64,000 nucleotides of DNA from Paenibacillus crassostreae (GTDB lineage: Bacteria > Bacillota > Bacilli > Paenibacillales > Paenibacillaceae). The position numbers were made by a program, and so were the translations under genes. The notes under the pieces were generated by a model. The model was not told where the DNA came from and ran no database searches. It saw only the letters and a list, made by a program, of their open reading frames with translations. Shown in pieces: positions 10,038-17,602 of this stretch. Where the stretch lies: positions 1,240,001 through 1,304,000 of the forward strand of contig NZ_CP017770.1 of the NCBI RefSeq assembly GCF_001857945.1, read 5' to 3'. Each line of letters opens with the position of its first letter. Position 1 is the stretch's first letter.

Positions 10038-10057
10038 ATGAATGAGTATTCATTCAT
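10038..10057. promoter_or_regulatory. FadR operator palindrome
   Basis: ATGAATGAGTATTCATTCAT has perfect 8-bp arms and matches the B. subtilis FadR consensus TGAATGAMTANTCATTCA at every position. It lies between the divergent beta-oxidation operons, just downstream of the fadR promoter. Confidence 0.88.
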
Positions 10058-10088
10058 TTGATTCAAATACTATCACCGAGGTGTCTCC

Positions 10089-10670
10089 ATGACAAGTAGA
10101 AAACAAGAAAAATTTGATTTAATTTTGGAAGCTGCCCTAAAGGTCATAGCAGAGAATGGATTTCATGGATCACAAATATCCAAAATTGCTAAGGAGGCAG
10201 GTATAGCAGACGGTACTGTCTATCTTTATTTTAAAAACAAAGAAGATATTCTCATTTCCCTCTTTCAACAACGATTAGGTGACTTGGTCAGTATGTTCAA
10301 CAATAGCGTGCAAGAAGCAAATTCGGCAGATGAGGCGTTACGAAAAATTTGTGAGATCCATTTCACTGAACTGGAGCAGAATGTGAATCTCGCCTATGTA
10401 ACTCAGATCGAGCTTCGCCAAAGTTCGCTTGAACTTCGTAAAGCAATCGGACTTTCTGTGAAACCCTATATTCAATTGATCGAGAAAATTCTAATACAGG
10501 GAGTACAAGAAGGAAGTTTCCGACCTGACCTCGATATCAAGTTAACACGCTTATTATTATTTGGGGGTATGGATGAGGTGGTCAACTCTTGGCTGATCTC
10601 CGGTCGTAAATATTCATTGACAGCTCAGATAGACAAAACGGTTGAATTTTTCTTGAAAGGTTTGAAATAA
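10089..10670 (+). CDS. fadR: TetR-family fatty-acid degradation repressor
   Basis: A 193-residue TetR-type regulator, the same length as B. subtilis FadR (YsiA). The N-terminal helix-turn-helix runs from about residue 10 to 55 and includes IAENGFHGSQISKIAKEAGI and GTVYLYFKNKEDIL. The C-terminal half should bind the long-chain acyl-CoA inducer. It leads the rightward fadR-etfB-etfA operon (24 bp to etfB), and a perfect FadR operator sits about 30 bp upstream. Both the operator and the gene order support its identity as the repressor of both flanking operons. Confidence 0.93.
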   Translation: MTSRKQEKFDLILEAALKVIAENGFHGSQISKIAKEAGIADGTVYLYFKNKEDILISLFQQRLGDLVSMFNNSVQEANSADEALRKICEIHFTELEQNVNLAYVTQIELRQSSLELRKAIGLSVKPYIQLIEKILIQGVQEGSFRPDLDIKLTRLLLFGGMDEVVNSWLISGRKYSLTAQIDKTVEFFLKGLK

Positions 10671-10694
10671 AATCGGTAGAGAGGAGTTTGTCAG

Positions 10695-11465
10695 ATGAAT
10701 ATCTATGTCATTCTTAAACAAACTTTTGATACGGAAGAAAAGATTGTTATTCAGGATGGAAATATATCCGATGATGGAGTCAAATATGTCATCAATCCAT
10801 ATGACGAGTATGCCATTGAAGAAGCATTACGACAAAAGGAACAACATGGAGGCAACATCACCGTTGTCTCCATCGGTCCTAGTCGTCTAGCAGAAGCATT
10901 AAGAACCGCTCTGGCAATGGGAGCCGATGAAGCGGTACACGTCTCTGATGATGCCATCCACGGTGACGAGTTCAGCGTCTCCAAAGTATTGGCTGCCTAT
11001 TTCAACGATCAATCCTATGATCTTATTCTAGGAGGGAATTTCTCTATTGATAGTGGTGGAGGCCAAGTAGCAATCCGTCTCTCCCAACTCTTAAATATTC
11101 CACACGTCTCCTCCATCATTAAGTTGGATGTTATTGGAGCGCAAGCTATTGTCCTTCGTGATTCCGAAGGGGATACCGAAAAGCTCGAGGTTACCCTTCC
11201 TGCTCTATTCACTGCACAACAGGGTCTGAATGATCCTCGTTACCCCTCTCTACCCGGCATCATGAAGGCGAAAAAGAAGCCTTTTCATCATCTCACCCTA
11301 GATGATTTAGGTCTTACAGAAACTGAAATTTATGCGCGAACAGAACGTCTCTCTCTCTCCCTTCCTCCTAATCGTAAGTCAGGCCAAATTCTACAAGGAG
11401 AACTTCACGAACAAGCTGCCCAGCTCGTTCAACTTCTTAAACATTCTGAAGTGAAAGCAAACTAA
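10695..11465 (+). CDS. etfB: Electron transfer flavoprotein beta subunit
   Basis: A 256-residue EtfB subunit. With EtfA it forms the soluble FAD/AMP heterodimer that accepts electrons from acyl-CoA dehydrogenase. The sequence follows the family from MNIYVILKQTFDTEEK through the AMP-binding region LILGGNFSIDSGGGQVAIRL to the LPALFTAQQGLNDPRYPSLP segment. The start has GAGGAG upstream. The gene lies between fadR and etfA, so the electron carrier is co-expressed with the repressor and opposite the dehydrogenase operon. Confidence 0.95.
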   Translation: MNIYVILKQTFDTEEKIVIQDGNISDDGVKYVINPYDEYAIEEALRQKEQHGGNITVVSIGPSRLAEALRTALAMGADEAVHVSDDAIHGDEFSVSKVLAAYFNDQSYDLILGGNFSIDSGGGQVAIRLSQLLNIPHVSSIIKLDVIGAQAIVLRDSEGDTEKLEVTLPALFTAQQGLNDPRYPSLPGIMKAKKKPFHHLTLDDLGLTETEIYARTERLSLSLPPNRKSGQILQGELHEQAAQLVQLLKHSEVKAN

Positions 11466-11487
11466 TAAGAGTAAAGGGGATGTCCAT

Positions 11488-12462
11488 ATGAGTAAATCAT
11501 ACGTAGTCATCGCAGAAGTACGCGACGGTAAGCTACGCCAGGTTACTTTGGAGGCGCTTCAATCAATAGGTTTGGCAAAGGAACACGAAGACACCGTTGC
11601 TGCCGTTGTATTAGGACATCAAATTTCAAATATTGCCGAGCAGTTATCCCAATACGTTAGCGGTCAGATTCATGTCGTCGACCATAAGGATCTAGAGTTT
11701 TACAATGCTGAAATTCATTTCTCAGTTATTAAGGAAGTATTGGACACTTTGAGTCCACATGCCGTTTTCTTAGGACATACCGCTTCAGGACGTGACCTAG
11801 CTCCTATGATTGCAGCCTATCTAAATGCGGGTCAGCTTTCTGATGTCATCTCCATTGAGAAGACTGAGTCAGAGGTTCGTTACACCAGACCTTTATATGC
11901 TGGTAAAGCCTTTGAACAGAAAATATTCACAGAGGGTCCCCAAGTCATTACTATCCGTCCTAATAATATAGCGGTCGCTAATATCTCTGACGCTCAAGCT
12001 GAGATTATAACCGTTGAATATTCTCCCCCTTTGTCTCTTCGTACGATCGTGAGAGACGTTATTCGTAAAACTTCAGGCAAAGTAGATCTAACAGAAGCTA
12101 AGATAGTCGTGTCCGGTGGAAGAGGTGTGAAGAGCATGGATGGCTTCAAGCCACTCCAAGAGTTGGCTGACGTATTAAATGGTGCGGTTGGAGCCTCTCG
12201 TGCAGCCTGTGATGCAGGATATTGTGATTATGCCATGCAGATCGGACAGACGGGTAAAGTTGTGACTCCTGAAATCTATATCGCATGTGGGATTAGCGGT
12301 GCCATTCAACATTTAGCCGGTATGAGTCAATCTCGCATCATCATCGCTATCAATAAAGACCCTGAAGCACCGATATTCAAATTGGCCGATTACGGAATAG
12401 TCGGTGATTTATTCGTCGTCGTCCCTCTTTTGACAGAAGAATTCAAGAAAGCTTTAGCTTAA
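11488..12462 (+). CDS. etfA: Electron transfer flavoprotein alpha subunit
   Basis: A 324-residue EtfA subunit. The C-terminal FAD domain is clear: [43 protein letters not shown] and [20 protein letters not shown], from about residue 205 to 315. It partners with EtfB 22 bp upstream and closes the fadR-etfB-etfA operon; a hairpin follows. Reduced EtfAB is expected to be reoxidised by the Fe-S membrane protein encoded at 7707-9893. Confidence 0.95.
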   Translation: MSKSYVVIAEVRDGKLRQVTLEALQSIGLAKEHEDTVAAVVLGHQISNIAEQLSQYVSGQIHVVDHKDLEFYNAEIHFSVIKEVLDTLSPHAVFLGHTASGRDLAPMIAAYLNAGQLSDVISIEKTESEVRYTRPLYAGKAFEQKIFTEGPQVITIRPNNIAVANISDAQAEIITVEYSPPLSLRTIVRDVIRKTSGKVDLTEAKIVVSGGRGVKSMDGFKPLQELADVLNGAVGASRAACDAGYCDYAMQIGQTGKVVTPEIYIACGISGAIQHLAGMSQSRIIIAINKDPEAPIFKLADYGIVGDLFVVVPLLTEEFKKALA

Positions 12463-12471
12463 TCACTCAAC

Positions 12472-12509
12472 AAGACCCGTTACTTCTCATATTGAGAGCT
12501 ACGGGTCTT
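12472..12509 (+). terminator. Terminator-like hairpin after etfA
   Basis: AAGACCCGT (12472-12480) pairs with ACGGGTCTT (12501-12509), followed by a T-rich stretch (TACTTATTATT). It ends the fadR-etfBA transcript. Confidence 0.7.
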
Positions 12510-12629
12510 ACTTATTATTGGAATTGGAACGTTTTATAAGATTGTATTATCTAGTCTCACAATATAGTATTAATGCTAGAGAGTAGCTTTAATACTATAT
12601 CCGATATGAATAATAAGGAGTTTTTACAT

Positions 12630-13265
12630 ATGGATTTTGTTGCAATAGACTTTGAAACGGCGAACGCTAACCGATCAAGTGCCTGTTCTCTAGGCCTTGT
12701 AGAAGTCCAAGATGGGATTATTACATCAGAACAAGTCTGGTTAATTGATCCTGAACAAGATTTTGATTATCGAAACATACAGATTCACGGGATCACTGCA
12801 AATATGGTTCAAGGAATGCCTACATTCCATGAACTCTGGCCAACCATTGAACCACTCCTACAAGGAAAGCAGGTTGTTGCCCATAATGCCTCATTTGATA
12901 TGAGCGTACTACGTTACTGCCTAGATCAAACTGGTGTAGATTACCCTACCTTTCAATATTACTGTACCTATTTACTAAGCAAAAAAATGTTACAAGACAT
13001 GTCATCCTATAAATTAAACGTGATTGCTGCCTATTATGGCATTGCGCTCAATCATCATGAAGCATTAGATGATGCTCGAGCTTGTGCAAAAATTTTATTG
13101 AAACTACTTGAACAAGAACAACACTCTGATCCATACCAACTCGCCAAAGCTTATGGATGTAAGATAGGAACCATGCTTGCTGGAGGTTATACTCCATTCT
13201 CCGCTCCTACACAGAAACGTGCGAAGAAACCATCTGCAAGAAGCTACATATCAACAACTTTCTAA
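12630..13265 (+). CDS. DEDDh 3'-5' exonuclease (DnaQ/epsilon-like)
   Basis: A stand-alone exonuclease of 211 residues. The three Exo motifs are present: FVAIDFETAN (Exo I, near the N-terminus), VAHNASFDMSVL (Exo II) and HEALDDARACAKIL (Exo III with the DEDDh His). The fold resembles the proofreading domain of DNA polymerase III, but no polymerase or BRCT domain is attached. Its target (DNA or RNA) cannot be read from sequence. The frame is open from 12573, but the ATG at 12630 has AAGGAG about 9 nt upstream and starts the domain directly. It is a single gene between two terminators. Confidence 0.88.
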   Translation: MDFVAIDFETANANRSSACSLGLVEVQDGIITSEQVWLIDPEQDFDYRNIQIHGITANMVQGMPTFHELWPTIEPLLQGKQVVAHNASFDMSVLRYCLDQTGVDYPTFQYYCTYLLSKKMLQDMSSYKLNVIAAYYGIALNHHEALDDARACAKILLKLLEQEQHSDPYQLAKAYGCKIGTMLAGGYTPFSAPTQKRAKKPSARSYISTTF

Positions 13266-13310
13266 ACTAAAAGCCCCTTTCAGAGAAATACTTTGAAGGG
13301 GGCTTTTAGT
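13266..13310. terminator. Bidirectional terminator
   Basis: ACTAAAAGCCCCTTTCA pairs with the complementary TTGAAGGGGGCTTTTAGT arm. T-runs are available in both directions. It separates the convergent exonuclease and PH-domain genes. Confidence 0.85.
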
Positions 13311-13322
13311 TTATGATGACAA

Positions 13323-13700
13323 CTATTTCAAGATATACAGTGACAATACACTCTGAACCTCATAGATGCTTACATTCTTATTAAAAGTTTTTACAATAGG
13401 TACTGTGCTGCTGGAAATAAATATTTTGAGTTCTGCATCAAGATCGAAATGCCCCGCAGTCTCAATAGAATAATGCGAAATACTTTTATAAGGGATAGAA
13501 TGATATTCCATCTTCTTCCCGGTAAGACCTTGCTTATCGATCAGAATCAGTCGCTTGTCGGTAAATATAAACATATCTCGAACTAATTTATATGCTTTCT
13601 CTATCCGTTCTTGTGGAGCCAATATCTGAGCATATTCTTTCTGAACCTCCGCCAAATTCACTTGGGATGCGTTCCCCATCAATCCATCTAAGAACCCCAT
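13323..13700 (-). CDS. Bacterial PH-domain protein (DUF1696-like)
   Basis: A 125-residue soluble protein that looks like the bacterial pleckstrin-homology family formerly called DUF1696. Typical elements are YKLVRDMFIFTDKRLILIDKQGL and KKMEYHSIPYKSISHYSIE. No membrane segment or catalytic motif is seen and the function of this family is not established. The ATG follows GGGGAGG. It is probably monocistronic, with a short gap to the decayed antiporter upstream. Confidence 0.8.
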   Translation of the reverse strand: MGFLDGLMGNASQVNLAEVQKEYAQILAPQERIEKAYKLVRDMFIFTDKRLILIDKQGLTGKKMEYHSIPYKSISHYSIETAGHFDLDAELKIFISSSTVPIVKTFNKNVSIYEVQSVLSLYILK

Positions 13701-13756
13701 CAGCTTTCCTCCCCATCATTATGGATATCCATTATTACCATCCCATTTTATAACAA

Positions 13757-14339
13757 TTAATCACCATCAAACATACCCGCTTCCAAATAGTTGATAAATT
13801 GACGTAAATGATTAGTTGAACTACGTGATATTTCCCCTGATTCGAACATACTTTGAACTTCATCTCTTTCAATCTGAATTGCTTTAAATTGAAATTCTAC
13901 TCGATGGATCTGAAATTTTTCATCTTCCTTTATATCTATAGATGCTCTACTACTGAGTCGTAGTCGTTCAATTGTCCGATTATATTGCAGCATAACTCGC
14001 AAAGATGCTTCTTTATTAACTTCGTTTCGGTTCTTCTTGATGGCTCTAATGGCTGCTTGTGAGGTGAGAATTTTGAGTTCTTTTAACGAATCAATATCGT
14101 AAGAAGCTACTTTCTTTGCTTTCTCCCTTTGCACCATGTTAAGTACAAATCTTCTAATCCTCAACATAGATATCATAAAGTGAATTTTTAAACGATGAGA
14201 TAATAAATTTTCCATTTGATCAAGGTCTCTTCGAAACGATCTGCAACTTCTTGAGTGACTTCATCTTCGGCTAGTAACTTTTCCATCTCATCTCGTTCAG
14301 CTTTGCTTGAATCTCCATTATTATACTTTTTATACTTTT
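13757..14339 (-). pseudogene. Remnant of a CPA1-type Na+/H+ antiporter, cytoplasmic tail only
   Basis: Only the C-terminal cytoplasmic tail of a CPA1-type antiporter appears to remain. The frame at 13757-14215 encodes 152 residues ending SGEISRSSTNHLRQFINYLE and a short acidic end, typical of these tails. A different frame (14188-14339) encodes AERDEMEKLLAEDEVTQEVADRF. If one joins that Phe to the other frame near 14230 the text continues as RRDLDQMENLLSHRL, as expected for one continuous protein, so a frameshift separates them. The membrane domain is absent upstream and no ribosome site fits the ATG at 14215. Family assignment is from remembered tail patterns. Confidence 0.6.
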
Positions 14340-14410
14340 ATATTGACTAAGTAGGTGAAGGTCATCTACAATTAGTAGAACAAAAATTTAATAGGCAAGG
14401 TGATTTAGTC

Positions 14411-15316
14411 ATGTCTCAAGAGCAGTACAACATATTATTATACTATAAATTTGTAAGTATCCCCAATCCAGAAGAGTTTACTGCAGAACATCTCAAATAC
14501 TGTAAAGACCTTGGCGTCAAAGGTCGTATTATTATAGCCGAGGAAGGAATTAATGGCACCGTATCAGGGACTGTAGAGCAAACTGAACAATATATGAAGG
14601 ATTTACATGCAAACCCTTTATTTGCTGATATGGTATTCAAAATAGACGAATCGCATGAGCATGCGTTCAAGAAGATATTCGTACGATACAAGCAAGAATT
14701 AGTAACTTTCCGATATGATAAACATTTAGATCCCAATACAATTAGTGGAAAAAGGTTATCCCCTACCGAATTCCACGAACAGCTCCAACAAGATGATGTC
14801 ATTGTAATCGATGGTAGAAATGATTATGAATATGAGATTGGTCATTTCCGTAATGCGATCCGTCCAGATGTAGAATCATTCCGTGAGTTCCCTGAATGGA
14901 TCAGAGCCAACTTAAGCGAATTCAAGGATAAAAAAGTACTCACCTATTGTACTGGTGGAATTCGTTGCGAGAAACTTACGGGGTTCTTGATGCATGAGGG
15001 CTTCAATGATGTTGCACAATTAGATGGTGGAATCGTAACTTATGGTAAAGACCCAGAAGTACAAGGAAGACTTTTCGATGGTAAATGTTACGTCTTTGAT
15101 GAACGCATATCTGTACCGATTAACCATACTGATGAAGACATCGTTGTTGGTAAATGCTACCACTGTGGCAAGTCAGAAGATCGATACATTAACTGTAGAT
15201 ATAAGCTTTGTAATGCGAAGCATGTTTGTTGCGAAGAATGTGAAGCTGAACATCGTGGTTTCTGCTCAGAAGAATGTGAGGATCATTTTGAGAATATTTC
15301 AAAATCCCAGGTTTAA
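14411..15316 (+). CDS. trhO: tRNA uridine(34) hydroxylase TrhO (rhodanese family)
   Basis: A 301-residue rhodanese-family enzyme that makes 5-hydroxyuridine at the tRNA wobble position using oxygen (known for E. coli TrhO/YceA and B. subtilis YbfQ). An N-terminal acylphosphatase-like region (about 1-95) precedes the rhodanese domain (about 110-215), whose loop reads TYCTGGIRCEK with the active-site Cys. A cysteine-rich tail (CYHCGKSEDRYINC, CNAKHVCCEECEAEH, CSEEC) probably binds zinc. It starts at an ATG with AAGGTGA upstream and is followed 14 bp later by a regulator gene. Confidence 0.92.
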   Translation: MSQEQYNILLYYKFVSIPNPEEFTAEHLKYCKDLGVKGRIIIAEEGINGTVSGTVEQTEQYMKDLHANPLFADMVFKIDESHEHAFKKIFVRYKQELVTFRYDKHLDPNTISGKRLSPTEFHEQLQQDDVIVIDGRNDYEYEIGHFRNAIRPDVESFREFPEWIRANLSEFKDKKVLTYCTGGIRCEKLTGFLMHEGFNDVAQLDGGIVTYGKDPEVQGRLFDGKCYVFDERISVPINHTDEDIVVGKCYHCGKSEDRYINCRYKLCNAKHVCCEECEAEHRGFCSEECEDHFENISKSQV

Positions 15317-15330
15317 TAATGGAGGGCTAT

Positions 15331-15972
15331 ATGAACAAATCTATTGAACTCTCCACTCGGGAACAAATTCTTCACATGTTGAAGACTAAAGCTCCGCTTA
15401 CAGCAAAAGATATTACGAATGAACTACAGATTACTGAAATGGCCGTTCGTCGTCACTTAAGTACACTTGATCGGGACGGATACATCGAATACAGTATGCT
15501 TCGACCTATGATGGGAAGACCTACAGCTACCTATCGGCTGAGTGAGTTAGCAGAGGCTTTCTTTCCCAAAACATATCATACACTGACCCTTGATTTACTT
15601 GAAGAGCTTAAAGAGGAATCAGGAGAAGATATGATTAACCTGCTCTTTGAACGTCGTAAGATCAAGCTTGAACAGAAATACGAGCACGCCATGGCGGAGC
15701 TTCCATTATCTGAGAAGGTACGCCAACTTACACAAATTCAGAATGATAATGGATATATGGCCGAATATGAAGAAGATGCTGATGGAACGTTTGTAATCAA
15801 AGAACATAATTGTCCGATCTCCCACATTGCCAATCAATACAATCATGCCTGCCATTGCGAACTTGAGTTATTCCAATCTCTTCTTCAAGTTGATGTACAA
15901 CGAACGGAATGCTTATCAGCGGGTGGTACCAAATGTGCCTATGTTATTTCTAAGTCTAAAGTTAATTCCTAA
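15331..15972 (+). CDS. Winged-helix regulator with cysteine-rich C-terminus (SufR-like)
   Basis: A 213-residue DNA-binding protein. Residues about 10-65 form a winged helix (LTAKDITNELQITEMAVRRH, then LDRDGYIEYSMLRPMMGRPTATYRL). The C-terminal part carries five cysteines in CPISHIA, ACHCELELF, TECLSAGGTKC, a pattern resembling Fe-S-sensing SufR-type regulators. The start is the ATG at 15331, with GGAGGG at ideal spacing; an in-frame ATG at 15319 overlaps that site and is rejected. Only 14 bp separate it from trhO, so the two are probably co-transcribed. The ligand is not known; a metal or Fe-S cluster is an inference from the cysteines. Confidence 0.78.
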   Translation: MNKSIELSTREQILHMLKTKAPLTAKDITNELQITEMAVRRHLSTLDRDGYIEYSMLRPMMGRPTATYRLSELAEAFFPKTYHTLTLDLLEELKEESGEDMINLLFERRKIKLEQKYEHAMAELPLSEKVRQLTQIQNDNGYMAEYEEDADGTFVIKEHNCPISHIANQYNHACHCELELFQSLLQVDVQRTECLSAGGTKCAYVISKSKVNS

Positions 15973-15977
15973 TCAAG

Positions 15978-16020
15978 CTGAGACGGATACCGTCCTTTTA
16001 AAGGACGGTATCCGTCTCAG
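15978..16020. repeat. Perfect 21-bp inverted repeat
   Basis: The arms CTGAGACGGATACCGTCCTTT and complement meet at a single T, giving one of the strongest hairpins in the window. No T-run follows on either strand, so it is not a canonical terminator. It lies 6 bp after the SufR-like gene. Confidence 0.85.
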
Positions 16021-16044
16021 CCGAAATATAAGGGTATAAAGTAT

Positions 16045-16122
16045 GAAGTGAAACTTATACTTTCATATATTTTGAAATAGAAGGGAGTCTCCATGGTCGT
16101 AATGACCGTAGTGACTCCCTTC
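16045..16122 (+). terminator. Terminator module A, copy 1
   Basis: A leader containing AAGTGAAACTTATACTTTC (16046-16064) is followed by a hairpin, AGAAGGGAGTC (16079-16089) with GACTCCCTTCT (16112-16122), and TTTTTATT. The leader recurs before the terminators at 21046 and 38390. The hairpin can also serve ddh from the other side. Confidence 0.8.
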
Positions 16123-16136
16123 TTTTTATTGTATGT

Positions 16137-16184
16137 GAATCAATTTCATAATCGCATAGGTTTGCGTAATTATGAAATTGATTC
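16137..16184. repeat. Inverted repeat carrying dispersed repeat B, copy 1
   Basis: The arms GAATCAATTTCATAAT (16137-16152) and 16169-16184 pair perfectly over 16 bp. The right half with the loop (16155-16185) is almost identical to the minus strand at 26503-26532. It lies downstream of ddh. Confidence 0.75.
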
Positions 16185-16212
16185 ATATCTATAGCAATTC
16201 ACTCAGCTACAA

Positions 16213-17187
16213 TTACAATAACTCTTTACGTAATTGTTCTGCAGATTTCGGTGACAACAGACCTAGAGGTATATCAAAAACTGTCTTGGCCCCCGTCTGA
16301 TCCTGCTTCGCCAATTTGTATGCAGCACGCGTATATGCTACTAGAACACTTGCTGTAAATTCTGGGTTACTTTCAAGCTTCAATCCAAATTCAATAATCT
16401 GTGTGTTGTTATCTCCTGTAGTTCCACTCCGAAGCACATGACCTCCATGAGGCATAGCCGAGTGCTTGTCCTTTAATTCTTTTTCACTAATAAAAGTTAC
16501 CGTTGTATCATAGTCAGCGAAATAATTAGGCATTTCAACGATCTCTTTCTCAATACGAAGCTTATCTGCACCTTCCTCAGCTACGATGTAGCAATCGCGT
16601 AAGTGCTTATCGCGCGTGGATAGCTCTGGGTTCTCACCTGCACGTACTTTGGCTACAGCCTCATCAACAGGAATGGTGTATTGAATACCATTCTTTACAC
16701 CATCAACCCGACGAATTGCATCAGAGTGTCCCTGGCTTACTCCACGACCCCAGAAAGTATATTCTTTTCCTTCTGGTAAGATGGCTTCAGCCATCATTCG
16801 ATTTAGCGAGAATAAACCTGGATCCCAACCTGTAGATATGACACTAACATGTCCATTCTCTCTCGCTGCAGCATCCACTATTGCGAAATATTCGGGGATC
16901 TTAGCATGGGTATCGAAACTATCTACCGTATTAAACATTTTGGCGAAGCTTGGTCCTTGTTCTGGTAAATCTGTTGCAGAACCTCCACACAAAATCATAA
17001 CATCAATAATTTCTTTATATTTTTCAGCCTCTGAAATATGAAGAACAGGAACACTAGCACTCACACCTTGTGGTTCACGACGAGTAAAGATTGCAGCTAA
17101 TTTGAAATCAGAATTTTGACGAATTGCCTTTTCTACACCTTTACCTAAATTACCATATCCAACAATTCCTACTGTTATCTGTGTCAT
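16213..17187 (-). CDS. ddh: meso-diaminopimelate D-dehydrogenase
   Basis: A 324-residue NADP-dependent dehydrogenase making meso-diaminopimelate from tetrahydrodipicolinate in one step, for lysine and the cell wall. The N-terminal Rossmann segment is VGIVGYGNLGKGVEKAI. Family segments include VISTGWDPGLFSLNRMMAEA and WGRGVSQGHSDAIRRVDGV. The length equals known Ddh enzymes (about 320-326). The ATG follows AGGAGG. It is monocistronic, convergent with the regulator at 15331-15972, with three hairpins in the gap. Confidence 0.93.
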   Translation of the reverse strand: MTQITVGIVGYGNLGKGVEKAIRQNSDFKLAAIFTRREPQGVSASVPVLHISEAEKYKEIIDVMILCGGSATDLPEQGPSFAKMFNTVDSFDTHAKIPEYFAIVDAAARENGHVSVISTGWDPGLFSLNRMMAEAILPEGKEYTFWGRGVSQGHSDAIRRVDGVKNGIQYTIPVDEAVAKVRAGENPELSTRDKHLRDCYIVAEEGADKLRIEKEIVEMPNYFADYDTTVTFISEKELKDKHSAMPHGGHVLRSGTTGDNNTQIIEFGLKLESNPEFTASVLVAYTRAAYKLAKQDQTGAKTVFDIPLGLLSPKSAEQLRKELL

Positions 17188-17353
17188 ATAATCCTCCTAA
17201 AATAATGTTTACAAAAGTACACTTCTATAGACTGTTACCTATTTTGAACTAATCCATACTAAAGTGTCAAGATTTACGCTTAATTGTCACTTGATTTTCA
17301 GTGACTTTGAATATAAACTAATCTTATCTTATTGAAATGGAGGTGAGGTAAGA

Positions 17354-17503
17354 GTGAAACGCAATGATGTGAATGAGAAGATCAACCAATTGCCGATGGC
17401 AATGTTCGGCATTTTTTACAATGTAATAACTGACGCTACCCGTCTGTCTACTTACAGTAAATCTCATTCAAATCAAAATTGCGAAATGCCACTCCTACCT
17501 TGA
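17354..17503 (+). CDS. Possible leader peptide of the ABC-F gene
   Basis: A 49-codon ORF starting with GTG at 17354, preceded by GGAGGTGAGG (17339-17348) at workable spacing. The product begins MKRNDVNEKINQLPMAMFGI and matches nothing I recognise. It ends 37 nt before a strong terminator, which lies just upstream of the ABC-F start. This leader-ORF-plus-terminator layout is the one known for antibiotic-induced attenuation of ABC-F resistance genes, so it is read as a regulatory leader; it could instead be a small protein gene or a chance ORF. Confidence 0.45.
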   Translation: MKRNDVNEKINQLPMAMFGIFYNVITDATRLSTYSKSHSNQNCEMPLLP

Positions 17504-17539
17504 CTTCAGCGGAACGAAATGAATCGTTGATAGATCTAG

Positions 17540-17567
17540 CCACAGGGACATTTCCCTGTGGTTTTTT
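17540..17567 (+). terminator. Attenuator-type terminator upstream of the ABC-F gene
   Basis: CCACAGGGA (17540-17548) pairs perfectly with TCCCTGTGG (17553-17561) around a 4-nt loop, followed by TTTTTTGTTG. It ends only 36 bp before the ABC-F ATG. No other gene lies upstream on this strand, so its job is probably conditional read-through. An antiterminator partner was not found by eye. Confidence 0.75.
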
Positions 17568-17602
17568 GTTGTTCAGTGGCTTATAACTGGAGGAATAATA
17601 AT

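Noticed and set aside
15978-16184. CRISPR or tandem array
   Set aside because: The hairpins differ from one another and have no regular spacing or spacers.
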